Below are positions 44,645-56,553 of a DNA stretch of 64,000 bases, piece after piece. The stretch lies in NCBI GenBank assembly GCA_900073065.1, contig FJOG01000045.1:161954-225953 (forward strand), read 5' to 3'. The first letter of the stretch is position 1, and every line of letters starts with the position of its first letter. Under the pieces are notes generated by a model. That model made no database searches. It had not been told where the DNA came from and was given only the letters and a program-made list of their open reading frames with translations. The DNA comes from Phialocephala subalpina (lineage: Eukaryota; Ascomycota; Leotiomycetes; Helotiales; Mollisiaceae). Position numbers and translations under genes: made by a program.

Positions 44645-47184
44645 ATGGAACAACCACAGAAATCGCAAAGCGCACTCTTCCAAGTCTATCTACGACTGCG
44701 ACCTCCTCCACCAGGCCAAGCTGCTTCAGAGCGATTCCTGACAGTCGAAGAAGCAAGAAACGATGCGCCGCCGACACATATTACGCTCAATCCTCCGAAT
44801 GATAATCGACGACGCGCGGTAGAGAAATTTGCGTTTACGGAAGTGTTTGAGGAAGATTCGAATCAGTTGGATTTGTTTCATGGGACGGGTGTGTTGCCGC
44901 TGGTTGAGGGAGTTCTTGGACCGAATGGGGGTGAGGGGAGGGATGGATTACTTGCGACGTTGGGTGTTACTGGGAGTGGAAAGGTATGGCAGACATGCTT
45001 TGACATCCACAAACCAAATACTAACGAGAGAAAAGAGCCATACAATTCTTGGATCTCGCACACAGCGCGGCCTAACCCAGCTCGCCCTCGATGTCCTCTT
45101 CCGCTCCATCTCGAACAACATCCTTGATCCATCCACCTCCACCTCTCTACACGCCACAGTCGCAGCTTCCGACCCCTCCGAAGCCCAAGTAATGTCCTCC
45201 CAAATGTTCCTCGACACCATGTACGGCGACCCTTCCGCAGCCTCTCGCGCCAGCTCCCGAGCCCCAACTCCCATGGTAGTACGATCCCCATCTTATAATG
45301 ATTACCTCCACTCCGAACAACCCCACCCCTCGTCCGCGGGCCTGTACCCCTCCTTGCTAGGCCTGGAGACGGGAAGTCCAAAGTCCATACGCGTAGTGCG
45401 ACAGACTCGAAGTCAGGCACAGAAGTTTTCTCATCAGGTTGGAGAGACTAGTACTTCCGTCCTCAATTCCTACATTCCTTCTTACATGCAATCTACATTA
45501 GCAAAAGCTGTGAAGTACGTTACTAAATCTCCATTAAAGGGCGAATCTTATGCTCCTCCTCCGACGCCGAGAAGGCATTTACAGAGGCCGAGTGCGTTGC
45601 CAATGAGTCCGGATATTAGCAGTGTGGTTGTGGATGCGGATCCGAATGCTGAGTATGCGATTTTGATATCGATGTATGAGGTCTACAATGATCGAATCTT
45701 CGACTTACTTACGCCTGCTATCCCGAATAAATCGACGAAGGACTTTCGACGACGACCGTTGCTGTTTAAGTCTACAGAACAGTCCCCCGATAGGAAAGTT
45801 GTTGCTGGGTTGAGGAAGATTATCTGTGGTACGATGAAGGAGGCGTTGATGGTTCTCGAGGCTGGACTGCATGAGCGTCGTGTTGCTGGTACGGGATCGA
45901 ACAGTGTCTCGAGTCGCAGTCACGGATTCTTCTGCGTGGAAGTCAAGAAGCGAAGAAGAAGCAGAATGCCAACTCAATGGGGAGGTTCTGCACTTACGAT
46001 TGTTGACCTAGCTGGTAGTGAGCGAGCTCGTGATGCAAAGACTCAAGGAGCAACTCTCGCTGAGGCTGGCAAGATCAACGAGAGTTTGATGTACCTCGGA
46101 CAGTGTCTTCAAATGCAATCTGATCTTGGGAACTCCACAAAGGTACCATCGCTCCTCCCTTTTTTTTCTCTTCACGACTCGCTAACAACAACAGCCAAAC
46201 CTCGTCCCCTTCCGCCAATGCAAACTCACCGAACTCCTCTTCTCAAACTCCTTCCCCTCAACGTCCACCATTCCATCAACACCCTCTCATCACCACTCTC
46301 ACCAAGCTCCTCGCAACCCCCAAAAAGCAGTCATGATAGTCACAGCCGATCCTTTAGGAGACTTCAACGCCACATCTCAAATCCTCCGCTACTCAGCACT
46401 AGCTCGCGAGATAACAGTCCCCCGCATCCCATCCGTGACCTCGACCATATTAGCACAATCTACAGCCTCACACTATTTCTCTCCTCGTGCTGGTCGGAGT
46501 TCTCCTACAGATACAGAACGCGAAACGATGGAAATCGCCGCCTTAGAAATAGCTCGCATGTCCGAAGAAATCGACGGTCTTCGCTCCGAACTTCTCGCAG
46601 AACAACAACGAAGACTCGAGGTCGAAGCACATCTCGAATCAATGACTGATAGAATCATAGAAGTCGAGGCGGAAGTAAGAGAAGAGTGTTTTCTGGAAAT
46701 GGAGAAGATGATGGAGAGTGAGATGAGGAGGTGGAAGGCGAGCTGGGCGGAACAGCAGGAGAGGACGGAGGAACATCTTGATAGGAAGTTGGAGATTTAT
46801 ACGAGGAGTATTGATGCTAGTGACGAGGGGGAGGATAAGGAGAACACGCCCGTCAGAGATCTAAGTATGGAGGACGAAAACACAAGATTGAGGAGAGAGG
46901 TTGAGATTCTGAGACGCGAACTTCAAAGCAGAAGCCCGTCAAAGAGTCAGAGAATGCCACTCCGAGAGTCTAGGATGGATTTCGGTAGATCTGTTGGAAG
47001 GGATAGATCTACCGGGCGTGGTATGGAGGATGATCTCGAGAGTCAAATGGCCAGCATGAGGGTTAGTGCCAGCAGTCAGGCGAGTTTGAAGGGTGGTGTG
47101 CCGATGAACGCAAGCCCGATCAAGAAAGTGAGAAAACTGACGGCCAAGAAATGGGATGTGGTCGGGGAGGATGAGTTGTTGTGA
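44645..47184 (+). CDS. Kinesin-like motor protein with a long motor insertion
   Basis: Exons 44645-44983, 45036-46142 and 46195-47184 give 811 aa. Motor landmarks: FQVYLRLRPPPPG at the N-terminus, the P-loop VTGSGKSHT split by intron 1, switch I NSVSSRSHGFF near residue 402, switch II DLAGSERA near 437, and PFRQCKLTELLF after intron 2. An insertion of roughly 120-150 residues rich in Ser and Pro separates the P-loop region from ISMYEVYNDRIFDLL, which recalls kinesin-6 motors (KIF20/KIF23), where insertions are known. A coiled coil follows at about residues 590-735, then a basic tail with NASPIKKVRKLTAKKWDVV. It should move along microtubules using ATP, perhaps in cytokinesis or spindle function; the subfamily is inferred. 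Confidence 0.88.
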
Positions 47185-48171
47185 TTCCCCGAGAGAGCGT
47201 CAGAGATTGGTGTTGGAGTTAGCATGCGGTGGCATTGAGGATGGGGTGCTTAGCTTGGTGTTGTGGAGTTGGGTCGAATTAGGATTGTAATGTTATTGTT
47301 CATGTCACTCCGCTTGATGTTCTGTGCTATCTTTGCAGACTTTGAGTTGATTGTTCCTAGTGTTCTTTATGCCTTACTGTATGAAAGCCGCTTTTCTTCA
47401 AGTGAAGTACTTTCATCAGAGAAGAGAAGTGTCTCCTAATCTTGGTCTTTTTTGAGGATGAATCGACGGATCGGGCAGACAAAGAATATCTGAGACTCTT
47501 GAAAAGCGTTGGAATGCAGTCAACGGCAACTTGATTCTATCCCAACCATCTCCAGGTCGACGTTTTCCTACATCTGAATTCGAAATTAAGGTTTGAAGAA
47601 GGTTGTCCCGAGGCGGATCGTGAGTTTAGAGCTAGGCCCAATGTAAAAGGCTTACCATCGAGTCCAGCTGAACATCAGACTTCACTTCCTTTAGAAATTC
47701 TCTTTCTTGCCGAATACAACTCAACCTTACATCTTTACAACTTTACAACCATACTACCACAGAACAACACTTCATAGCCTTGATACCGACATTCTTCTTG
47801 GACGCTACTTCTACACGTGATAGAGAAGATGTTTTTCCGAAGTTCTACCCTCGGACTTGCCCCACACGGAGCCTCTCGGCGACACGCGTTCATGCAGTTC
47901 TCCCTGATTTGCCACAACATCACAGCATGATCTTGGCTCAACCACTGTTCACCCCAATGGGTAATGTCATGGCCCTTGCAGCGTTTCACAATACCCGATC
48001 GATGTTTATTCCAATTTAACTCCTGTCAATCAAGCAAAGAAACTTCTCATCCCATCTCGCACTCGACCCACCTCATTATATACTTCTAGATCTCTCGGGA
48101 CCGGCTTCTATCACAGCACATCTCTTACAAAGATATCTGTCAGGCTCAATTGGCCCTCACCCAATCTAAAC
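47185..48171. other. Intergenic, nothing recognised
   Basis: Almost 1 kb between the kinesin and transcription factor genes. No repeat, RNA gene or coding frame of convincing composition. Confidence 0.45.
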
Positions 48172-49878
48172 ATGCCGCGGAAGGGAAGCCAGAAAGTGAG
48201 AACCGGCTGCCGGACATGCAAGTCAGTGAAGATTTCCCCACCCCCAGTCCCCCAGATTTTCCTAACCGTGAAATTGCATCATTTTAGGAAGCGGAAAGTC
48301 AAATGCGATGAGACCAAACCAGTCTGTACACGATGTTCCTCTACAGGTCGGACGTGTAGCGGCTACGACCTGGACCTGGACCTGGACGGCCAAGAGCGCT
48401 CTCAAGTTGTGCACCACTCAATCGCCCTATATCGACCAAGACAGTTGGCAGCACACGATGAAAAAGAAGGCCGTTCATTTCACTTCTTCTCTCACGTCGC
48501 TGGCCCCGTCCTATCAGGACCCATGGACACCTACTTCTGGACACATCTCGTCATGCAATTCAGCCACTTCACTCCTGCCGTACGCCATGCTGCCATTGCG
48601 GTCTCCTCACTCTACGAGGATTTCGTCAGGGGCACCCGCATCGTTCGTCCGAGGCACAATGTCCTCGCCCTGAAGCACTACAATGCTGCCATCCAGGAGG
48701 TTAGCAAGGTCAAGGCGCAAGATGAGCAACTCGTTCTCATTGTGTGCGTTCTCTTCGTATGCGTTGAGTTGCTGCAGGGCGACCCCAAGGCTGCCACCGA
48801 ACATTGCCGGTTCGGAGTCGCCATCCTCGAAAGAATAAAGGCTGATCCAGGGCGTTCTCCCAGTTTCTGGGTCGTTCAACATCTGCTGCCTATCTTTCGT
48901 CGCCTAAGTTTGTGTTTGCTCATGGTCCCAGCTGGTTTGCCAAATATACCGGTGCCAGGGCATCCGCCACCACCGCCACGCGAAACAAGTATGAAATTTC
49001 TGGAGACCGGCCCCGAAGAGCCTTGTGTACCCGACCGCTTCGACACAGTCATTGAGGCTTCAAATTCATTTGATCAGCTCATGGCCAAGTGCGTCTCCGT
49101 GGGGCATGAGGGAGATAACCAACAAGGAGACGAACAGCAGAATGAGAAGGAGCAGCTCGAAAGGTCACTGCGTCTTTGGAACACACGAGTTGCGGACCTT
49201 GAGGCATCGTCTATGACATCTCTCAATCCGACTGAGAAGCGGGCCTTGTGTCTGATGCGTATGAAATATGAGAGGGAGATTATCACTTTAGATATTCCAA
49301 TGGGGCCCAAATCTTTGGCCCAAGAGATCGAGTACGACGAATATCTGGACTCCTTCAAGTCAATAGTAGACTTGGCTCGACGTGCATCAGAGTGCATAAC
49401 CCCAACATCGCCTCCGCTGGAAAAATCGGAACGGCCAAGCTTCTCCTTCGAGATGGGCTTTCTGCCTCTACTCCTCTTCGTAGTCATGAAATGTCGGGAC
49501 TTCGAAACACGAGTAGAAGCTCTGTCATGGATGCCTTACCTCACTGCTGCGAAAGAAAGCTTGCTCGATCTGGGCACCTTGTATCGAGTTGGCAGGCGGG
49601 TCATTGAGCTTGAGCATGAGATCACCCTCGACGATGACCTTCGCATCTGTGATGGGAAAAGGCCGATCCTACCGAAGGACCATAGGATTGTCGCTGCCCC
49701 TGTTGACCATGAGATGGAGGCCCTCACTGCAGATGATGGCACTGTCTCATATCGGAGAACGGTGTTGCTCATTACGCAAGAGGTAAACGGCGAGAAATCG
49801 ATTCGCCGGGAACATATGTATGAACGGAAATTGCGTCAATTCGATCTAGAAATTCCTGGGATGCGCAGTGCGCGATGA
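48172..49878 (+). CDS. Zn2Cys6 fungal transcription factor
   Basis: Exons 48172-48221 and 48288-49878 give 546 aa. The 66 bp intron (donor GTCAGT, acceptor TTTTAG) keeps the frame even if retained, but splicing restores the binuclear zinc cluster GCRTCKKRKVKCDETKPVC followed by TRCSSTGRTC at residues ~12-42. Six Cys have the canonical C-x2-C-x6-C spacing. A short DLDLDLD acidic run follows, then a helical regulatory domain of the fungal-specific type (VMQFSHFTPAVRHAAIAVSS, then LALKHYNAAIQEV). It should bind DNA in the nucleus. The neighbouring secreted esterase might be a target, but that is only proximity. Confidence 0.92.
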   Translation: MPRKGSQKVRTGCRTCKSVKISPPPVPQIFLTVKLHHFRKRKVKCDETKPVCTRCSSTGRTCSGYDLDLDLDGQERSQVVHHSIALYRPRQLAAHDEKEGRSFHFFSHVAGPVLSGPMDTYFWTHLVMQFSHFTPAVRHAAIAVSSLYEDFVRGTRIVRPRHNVLALKHYNAAIQEVSKVKAQDEQLVLIVCVLFVCVELLQGDPKAATEHCRFGVAILERIKADPGRSPSFWVVQHLLPIFRRLSLCLLMVPAGLPNIPVPGHPPPPPRETSMKFLETGPEEPCVPDRFDTVIEASNSFDQLMAKCVSVGHEGDNQQGDEQQNEKEQLERSLRLWNTRVADLEASSMTSLNPTEKRALCLMRMKYEREIITLDIPMGPKSLAQEIEYDEYLDSFKSIVDLARRASECITPTSPPLEKSERPSFSFEMGFLPLLLFVVMKCRDFETRVEALSWMPYLTAAKESLLDLGTLYRVGRRVIELEHEITLDDDLRICDGKRPILPKDHRIVAAPVDHEMEALTADDGTVSYRRTVLLITQEVNGEKSIRREHMYERKLRQFDLEIPGMRSAR

Positions 49879-50290
49879 CATACATCTACGTATCTCGCAT
49901 GCATATGCAAGTGAAAACAGATGAAAGGACCTGCTAGCGCTCCACCTTCCCCACAATCTCGATCTCGGGACCGAAGTATCGCAGCGATTCGGTATTTTTG
50001 AGGCTCAAGAAACAAGCGTCCAACCAGGAACGGGCAATCATCTATGGCCGGCAGACACCGGGAAAATGTTCCTGGCAGTTTCTTGCGGGGATCCCTGGCC
50101 CGCCGATTGAAGTGTGGGGCAAAGTGCGAGGGAGAGGCAACGGAAAAAGCTTCCACGTACTGAGCCTCATGCCTTGAAGAATCATGTTTATATACTGTGT
50201 ACTGCTCCTCAACAACCAATGCGTCTCTCCTTTAACTCTCCTTCCCAATAGCTCGATTGTCGGTAATCCCATTCGCCCCTGATTCGTACG
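49879..50290. promoter_or_regulatory. Upstream region of the esterase gene with a TATA-like element
   Basis: 412 bp. TTTATATAC at about 50187-50195 lies some 96 bp before the ATG at 50291, a likely TATA box. No other site recognised. Confidence 0.45.
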
Positions 50291-52128
50291 ATGGCTTCTT
50301 TCCGCCGCATCCTGGTTACCGCTGCTGCTGCTGCAACTGCAGTCAACGCCGTCTCCCTCGGCGATATCTGCACAACATCATACGCTCAAACTGCTCTACC
50401 AGTGGACTTCTACCCAGGCATTACGATCGACAGCTCTTCAGTATCAACATCCCTAGTCACCAACGACACAGTGAGCTCAGTCTTCTTCCCAACTACGACC
50501 ATCGAGTACTGCAACGTCACATTCGCATACTCCCACAACGGCATCGCCGATGATATTGTCCATGTGACATATTGGTTACCTGCCCCGAACTCCTTTCAAA
50601 ACCGTTATGTCTCGACTGGTGGTGGGGGTCTTGCCATTAACTCGGGGTCCTCGTCTATCCCCACAGGAATCATTGTTGGAGCTGTCTCAGGACTTACTGA
50701 TGGTGGCTTCGGCTCCTTCGATACAGACTGGGACGCCGTCTTCCTCCTTGCAAACGACACCATCAACTGGCAATCGACTTACATGTTTGGCTACCAAGCT
50801 CACCACGAACTAGCCACCCTCGGAAAGGAGTTTGCTCGCAACCTCTACAATGTTTCCGATTCCACCAAAGTCTACTCTTACTACCAAGGATGCTCCGAGG
50901 GTGGACGTGAGGGCTGGAGTCAATTGCAACGTTTCGCTGACCAATTTGATGGCGCCGCGATCGGCGCTCCTGCTTGTGAGTAGAGGATGCCTTGGGATAT
51001 TCCGCCGAAACATTTTTTGAAGGGCGATTACTGACTTCCCTGTTCCTAGTCCGCTACGGTCAGCAACAAGTAAACCACCTCATCGGTAACATGGTCGAAC
51101 AGACCCTCAACTACTTCCCTCCAAGCTGCGAGCTAGAGAAAATCATGAACCTCACCATCGCAGCCTGCGATCCAATGGACGGTCTCACCGACGGCATCAT
51201 CTCCCGTTCCGACCTCTGCAAGCTGAACTTTGACCTCAACAGCACGATTGGCCAAGCCTACTCATGCGCAGCTTCAACAAGCGCCAGCACTGGATTTGGC
51301 GCTCTTGAAGGTCGCTCCCTCAACCGTCGACAATTTCCTGTTTCCTCGCCGACTCCTGCACAGAACGGAACTGTGTCAGCGGAGGGTGTTGCAGTCGCCA
51401 AAGCGTATCTCGACGGCTTCCACAATTCCAAGGGAGAGCGTGTATATCTCAGCTATCAACCTGGTGCCCAGATGGCAGACGCTGCTACCACATACGATTC
51501 CACGACCGGTACCTGGGGGCTTGACATCACTGGGTTGGGTGGAGAGTGGGTTGCTCGATTCCTGGAACTGCAAGACACAAGTACCCTTTCCAACCTCGAC
51601 AATGTGACCTATGATACGATCGAGGAATGGATGAAGCTCGGCATGAATAGATACTACGACTCCCTCCAAACCACCTTCCCAGATCTCACCGATTTCCAAT
51701 CCGCGGGAGGGAAGGTAATCCATATCCACGGCGAACAAGACAACTCCATTCCCACCGCCTCTTCAGTGCACTACTACGAGTCTGTCCGCGAGGTTATGTA
51801 CGGCAACCTAACTTTCAACGAATCCGTCGCTGCGCTTGATGATTTCTACCGTCTTTACCTCGTCCCAGGAGCAGCGCACTGCGACGTCAATGAGTATCAG
51901 CCTGGTGGACCGTGGCCACAGCAGACTCTGCAGGAGGTGATTAATTGGGTTGAGAACAGTGTTGCGCCTGATACGATCAATGGTACTGGGAATATTGATA
52001 CGATTTGTCGGTACCCGTTGAGACCGCTGTGGTCTGGCAATGGCACGTCGTTCGACTGCGTGTACGACCAAGCTTCGATCGATTCTTGGAATTATACGTT
52101 TGATGCGTATAAGACGCCTTTGTACTAG
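50291..52128 (+). CDS. Secreted tannase/feruloyl esterase family protein
   Basis: Exons 50291-50975 and 51050-52128 give 587 aa, the family's usual length. Residues 1-20 are a signal peptide (MASFRRILVTAAAAATAVNA). The nucleophile Ser is in YQGCSEGGREGW, the Asp in IHIHGEQDNSIP and the His in VPGAAHCDVNEYQPGGPWPQ; the Cys beside the Ser and the Cys beside the His match the CS-D-HC signature, in which a disulphide links the Ser and His loops. Family enzymes hydrolyse gallic or ferulic esters of plant polymers outside the cell. Several N-x-S/T sites fit secretion. Tannase cannot be told from feruloyl esterase by sequence reading alone. It suggests a plant-associated or saprotrophic life. Confidence 0.92.
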
Positions 52129-52720
52129 GAGTTTCTAGCTGTTGGCTGCGTGGCCGTAAATGAGTTGGCTTCGTTTCTCTTCGAATGTCGGATCTTTGGG
52201 CAGGTTTTTGAAAATGTATCTATGTACTTATATATGTAAATATGCTTCCTGATTGGTGTATCTTTGCGTCGTTTTCTTGACAATAATTGGCTCGTTTCCG
52301 ACCCCATTCAGGGCCCGGTAGCAATGTTGTGCCTCACACGACCGCCCCAGTGGGCAGCGATGAAGCCACCAAGCCTTTGGCACCAATGAGGTCTGGCTGA
52401 AGGGTTGTATCATATGCGTGTTTCTTACTTGCCATGCAGCATAGCCTTTATTTCTGTCTTCTATCAGCCAACGGATATTTTATGCAAGGTCGCATGTGAC
52501 GGTGGTCGTGACCGCGGAGCCTTACCTGAGGGCTTCTTTTCAGGTGAAGAGAGCTTCCTTCTTCATTTCGATTTTTCGATTTATGCCTTTCTGTTCTGGA
52601 CAAGTTGCACTGTTACTTTGCTCGACGTAGGAACCCCGCATCTGCCCAGTCTTGGGGCAGGGACCCCGACATTACAACTTTGCACGCCAGGGTAGTTAGT
52701 GGCTCTGGATTTGGGAGGTG
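52129..52720. other. Intergenic, small inverted repeat only
   Basis: 592 bp after the esterase gene. A short hairpin CTGCCC-AGTCTT-GGGGCAG near 52641-52659 lies between two similar GGAACCCCG/GGGACCCCG stretches. Nothing else seen. Confidence 0.4.
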
Positions 52721-53044
52721 CAGTCTCGCCAAGGCGTCGTTCCACGATTCGACAAGCATCAGTACTCGATTGTCATCACAAAATATTACAGCCTAGTCGA
52801 AGCCGTTTTTTTAAGATCAGGCAAGTGGCAGCTCTCAACTGCTATACACAACAGAGTCGTGGGCATCCCCCAACTGTCCACAATCGGTCTCCCCGGCAGT
52901 TCGGTCTGCACACTCAGGTAACAACCGGCTTTGAGTTTGGGAGCCACAGCCTCGTTGAAGCAGTTTGCCAGGATCAAGGAAGCGGCAGTTTTCGACTGCT
53001 ATATACACGAAAGAGTCGTGGGCGACCCGCAACTTCCCACGATC
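52721..53044 (+). repeat. Diverged tandem repeats upstream of the ankyrin gene
   Basis: Three related units begin at about 52721 (CAGTCTCG), 52789 (CAGCCTAG) and 52947 (CAGCCTCG). The second (52791-52885) and third (52949-53044) align over about 95 bp, sharing stretches such as AGAGTCGTGGGC; the first is shorter. The third unit ends exactly at the start codon of the next gene; in the second unit the matching place reads ATCGGT rather than ATCATGG. Confidence 0.65.
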
Positions 53045-55350
53045 ATGGATCCAGTAAGCATAGTTGGACTCGTCGGAACCTGCCTGGCGATTGGCGGCAA
53101 GATTGTCTCCATCTCGACCGGTCTGCAGCAAATCGTCGGAACATTCAAGGCCGCAGACAAAGACATCGCCCGTGTTTCGAATCAATTGAAACTGTTTAAT
53201 TCAGCGATCGAACTGCTTCGGGTCTGGCTTGATAGGAATAGATCCCTTGCGTCGGAGCTTCGGGAGACACTCAAGACCGCCTTTGAGCATTGCGAAGTGA
53301 TAGTATCCGACATCGAAGAGCAAGTGCAAGCGGTGCTACCAGAGCCAGGACAATCGACGTCAAGTTTCCGCCGGAAGATCAATCATCTCTGGAACGAGCA
53401 AGCTGTGCAGAAATATGAGGGAATGATCACCAATCAGTTGGTCGCATTCAATACCATCATCCAGGCGCTCCAGCTGTGAGTAGAGACAATGTCGCATGCA
53501 CGTATCGACACTAAAACTCTCCTAGGAACGGCACCACTGAGCTCGACAAGCTGAAGAGATTGCAGACAAAATCAACGAAGAAGCTTTTCGCAAAATCAGC
53601 CGAAGATGCGAAGTCCATTACCGAGTCCAAATCTACGGCATCTCAGATAGGTGATCATACTTCGGATAATGGGGAGAATCTGAGCGTGGAATTCTCCATA
53701 GACAAGGAGATTACCACATCCAAACCTTATGTCAGGCAATACAGAAGGCTGCTCAAAGCGCAAATCCGGAATCGTGGTCCTCAGTTCGACAGTATTTCAG
53801 AAGACGTTAAAGCCGAAGATTCAGAGAGCAATTTCGAGGTGTCAACTACACCTTCCCTTGCCACTTTTCCGCAACCAAGCCACGGCCCACCCACACAGCC
53901 AACGTCCCAAGGTAGGGAACATAGTTCAGAGGTGTTGCATACCTGGAACCTGTACCGCGAGGAGACGAGGGAAAAGGTTGCGAAGCTTTGTGCCGCGGCA
54001 CTGGAAGGTGATTTGAATAAGGCTCGAAGTCTCATCGAATCAGGCGCCATCATCGACGCCCACGACGAGGACGGAGACACGCCGTTACTTTGTGCGATCG
54101 AGTTCCACCATTTTGAGGTTGCTCACTTTCTTCTTGACAAAGGCGCTAGCGTACATCTAAGTTCCCATATCGAATCGCGAGAAGATTCTACGGATTCTAA
54201 GACACTTCACGAGGTTTTTAGTCCCATCCACCGTGCGGCAGAAGCTGGCTGTGTGGACATCATGGATCGTTTGATCGAGTCCGGGGCCTGTGTCAACGAA
54301 TCAACATGCGAGTTGGCAATTGAATACGATGAAGGCGATACAAGGGTTGCTAAAAATTTCACGCCTCTGCATCTCACTGCATACGATCCTGAATGCAACG
54401 CCGCAGCACTTTTAATCGATCATGGGGCAAACATTTCAGCACAAGACTCTGACGGGTCCACCGCTCTCATGATGGCCGTCTATGAAAGCAATGTTCGTGC
54501 GGTTCAAATAAATCTCGCAGCTGGTGCTCCCATTGATCTAAAGGACAATAATGGGCTCTCACCATTCGAACTTTCGTGTAGCTATCTAGCCGACAATTCG
54601 CAAGAGTCCATCGAAATGTTCATATCATTCATTAAGCATGGGGCAAATATCGAGAATTTCGGACACACCTGGCCTCCTATATTCCAACTCTGCCTCCAGT
54701 ATCCATTGTCTGAACAGCATCCAAAGGCTTTGTCCCTCTTGCTTGAAGCTGGAGCAGATATAGACGCGCGGCTGCAGGGAGTCGCACATGAGACGGGGCT
54801 TCAATTTATAACTCCCATAGTATGCTTAATGCCCGGAAGACGCTTTTGGTGGAGTGACGTGAAAGAAAGAGAACTCGCAATCCGATTAGAGATGCTGGAA
54901 ATGGTGCTGAATGCTGGAGCACGGATAGGCCGTTGGACTGGATTTGACGCCTTATCTCGACTCTTATATGCGTTCTTCAACTATTGTGAGGACATGAGAC
55001 AGGGATTCCCTGTTGTGTTGGGTTTTGCAACCTACCTGGTCAAAGGAGGAGCTAAGTTTTCGGATGGATGCCCACATCAAGTCAAGCATAAAGATTTCCA
55101 AGAAGGCTCACGGCGGACTAAACTTAAAAGGAGGATATTGTGCGCGCTGCACCTCGTTGCGGAGCACAGGGACAAGAGCTACAAACGTCCTGGAGATTTT
55201 ATGGCAGAGACCCAAGATGAGTTCGTTCTATGGGTCGCAGGCGGATGCCATAGGCGTGAATGGCCATGGCCTATGATACCGTTTGACACAGAGCATCATT
55301 TCAAATCTCACCGAAGCGGAGGTTTGGTGGGGCGGATCTTAAGGGGGTAA
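53045..55350 (+). CDS. Ankyrin-repeat protein with a STAND/NLR-type N-terminal domain
   Basis: Exons 53045-53475 and 53526-55350 give 751 aa. Residues 1-~130 (MDPVSIVGLVGTCLAIGGKI, then helical sequence) look like the fungal N-terminal domain found on NACHT and other NLR-type proteins. After a linker of low complexity (~150-285) come ankyrin repeats, about residues 290-600, with GDLNKARSLIESGAIIDAHD, GDTPLLCAIEFHHFEVAHFL and DGSTALMMAVYESNVRAVQI as clear units. No P-loop NTPase separates the two, so this is not a full NLR. The C-terminal ~130 residues are unassigned. Related fungal proteins act in non-self recognition, but function here is inference. Its promoter is a tandem duplication. Confidence 0.8.
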
Positions 55351-56530
55351 TAAACCTCGATTAACCCATGGATTCCAGGGAGAGCTTGATCAATATCTAA
55401 GAGGTGCAGGGCTCGCACCGGAACCAAGAGCCTGAGGGCTCGTGTGGTAAGGAGCAGTTCTGTCCTGCCATAAAATCGCGGAACTCTCAGACTCAAGTCC
55501 GAATGCAGGATCTGGTATTGAGAGAAAGCTTTAGGGAGGAACCGAGGAGTAAATATCGGACATTTGACGATCATCCTTCGTTTTGTCTCGCAACTTGAGA
55601 CTCCTGTAGGTCAGCATCCAGCACTGTGCCTGCGACACGTAGTTGAGAGAATAGGGACAGAACGCAGCGATTACAACTCGGGCGTTTGAGGTGCTCTCGC
55701 ATCGGACCCTTCGATTCGACCTCTATTGACAGTTCGAACCTCTTTTTCGAATCGCAGCCCTGATCCGCGTCCTGCATTCTTTGAGGTCCTTTTCGGCTCC
55801 GCGCGAAATTTTCAGGTGCTAGCAGCGCTGCCTAAGTGGACAGGTGGTGTTGCAATCAATTGTTAATTTTGCGACCATTCATAAGCATTTCAGCCCTTCG
55901 ATGGTGTGGCCGAGGGAGTGGGAACTCAATGAGATTTTTTGGCCTTGATCATCGCCAGATTCAACAAGCACATTCTTTCCAATGACAGAAGTTTGATCGT
56001 CAGGAGTAACCACTCTGATTGGGTTGAACTTTATGCTTAAGTTTTTATGAATGGGCACGGCAGCCAGGAGAAAGTACAAAGCAAACAGAGGTAGATGCCG
56101 AGAGAAACTCGAGAGTGGAGTTGTAGGACTTCTATGGGGATGAGTTGTCGGGACAGTGAATGATATTAGAATGGATACAAAAAACACCGGTGCGAAGAGC
56201 AAGAGGGATGAGAGAACCGAGAGCGGTGAATGCGAAGTGGATAAGCTTGCTGTTGGAGCAATAGAGCTTCTAGACTATCAGTTCCCTATTGCTACGGTAT
56301 AAGGCGAGACCAATACAAGATATCCTTCCTCAAGAGATATAGCAGGGGGGTAATACAGCTACCAACTCATGATCTTGTTACATCAGTAGCACAGCCTGGA
56401 GCGTACCCAATGTGACGATCGCAAATCTAATCATGTACGATGCAACGGCGAAAGCATCCTAGATGCTATGCTCGTACTTTGCCATTAGCACTCCAATAAG
56501 CAGACTTCCTATTCTAAAGAGAATAAACAC
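55351..56530. other. Intergenic region with a possible membrane-protein exon
   Basis: On the minus strand a frame open from about 56255 to 55879 encodes two hydrophobic segments (LLLFAPVFFVSILISFTVP and LPLFALYFLLAAVP) and a polar tail. It has no ATG, so it could be an exon or a fragment. The rest shows nothing. Confidence 0.3.
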
Positions 56531-56553
56531 AATAATCGTGATTTCCTCCAGTC

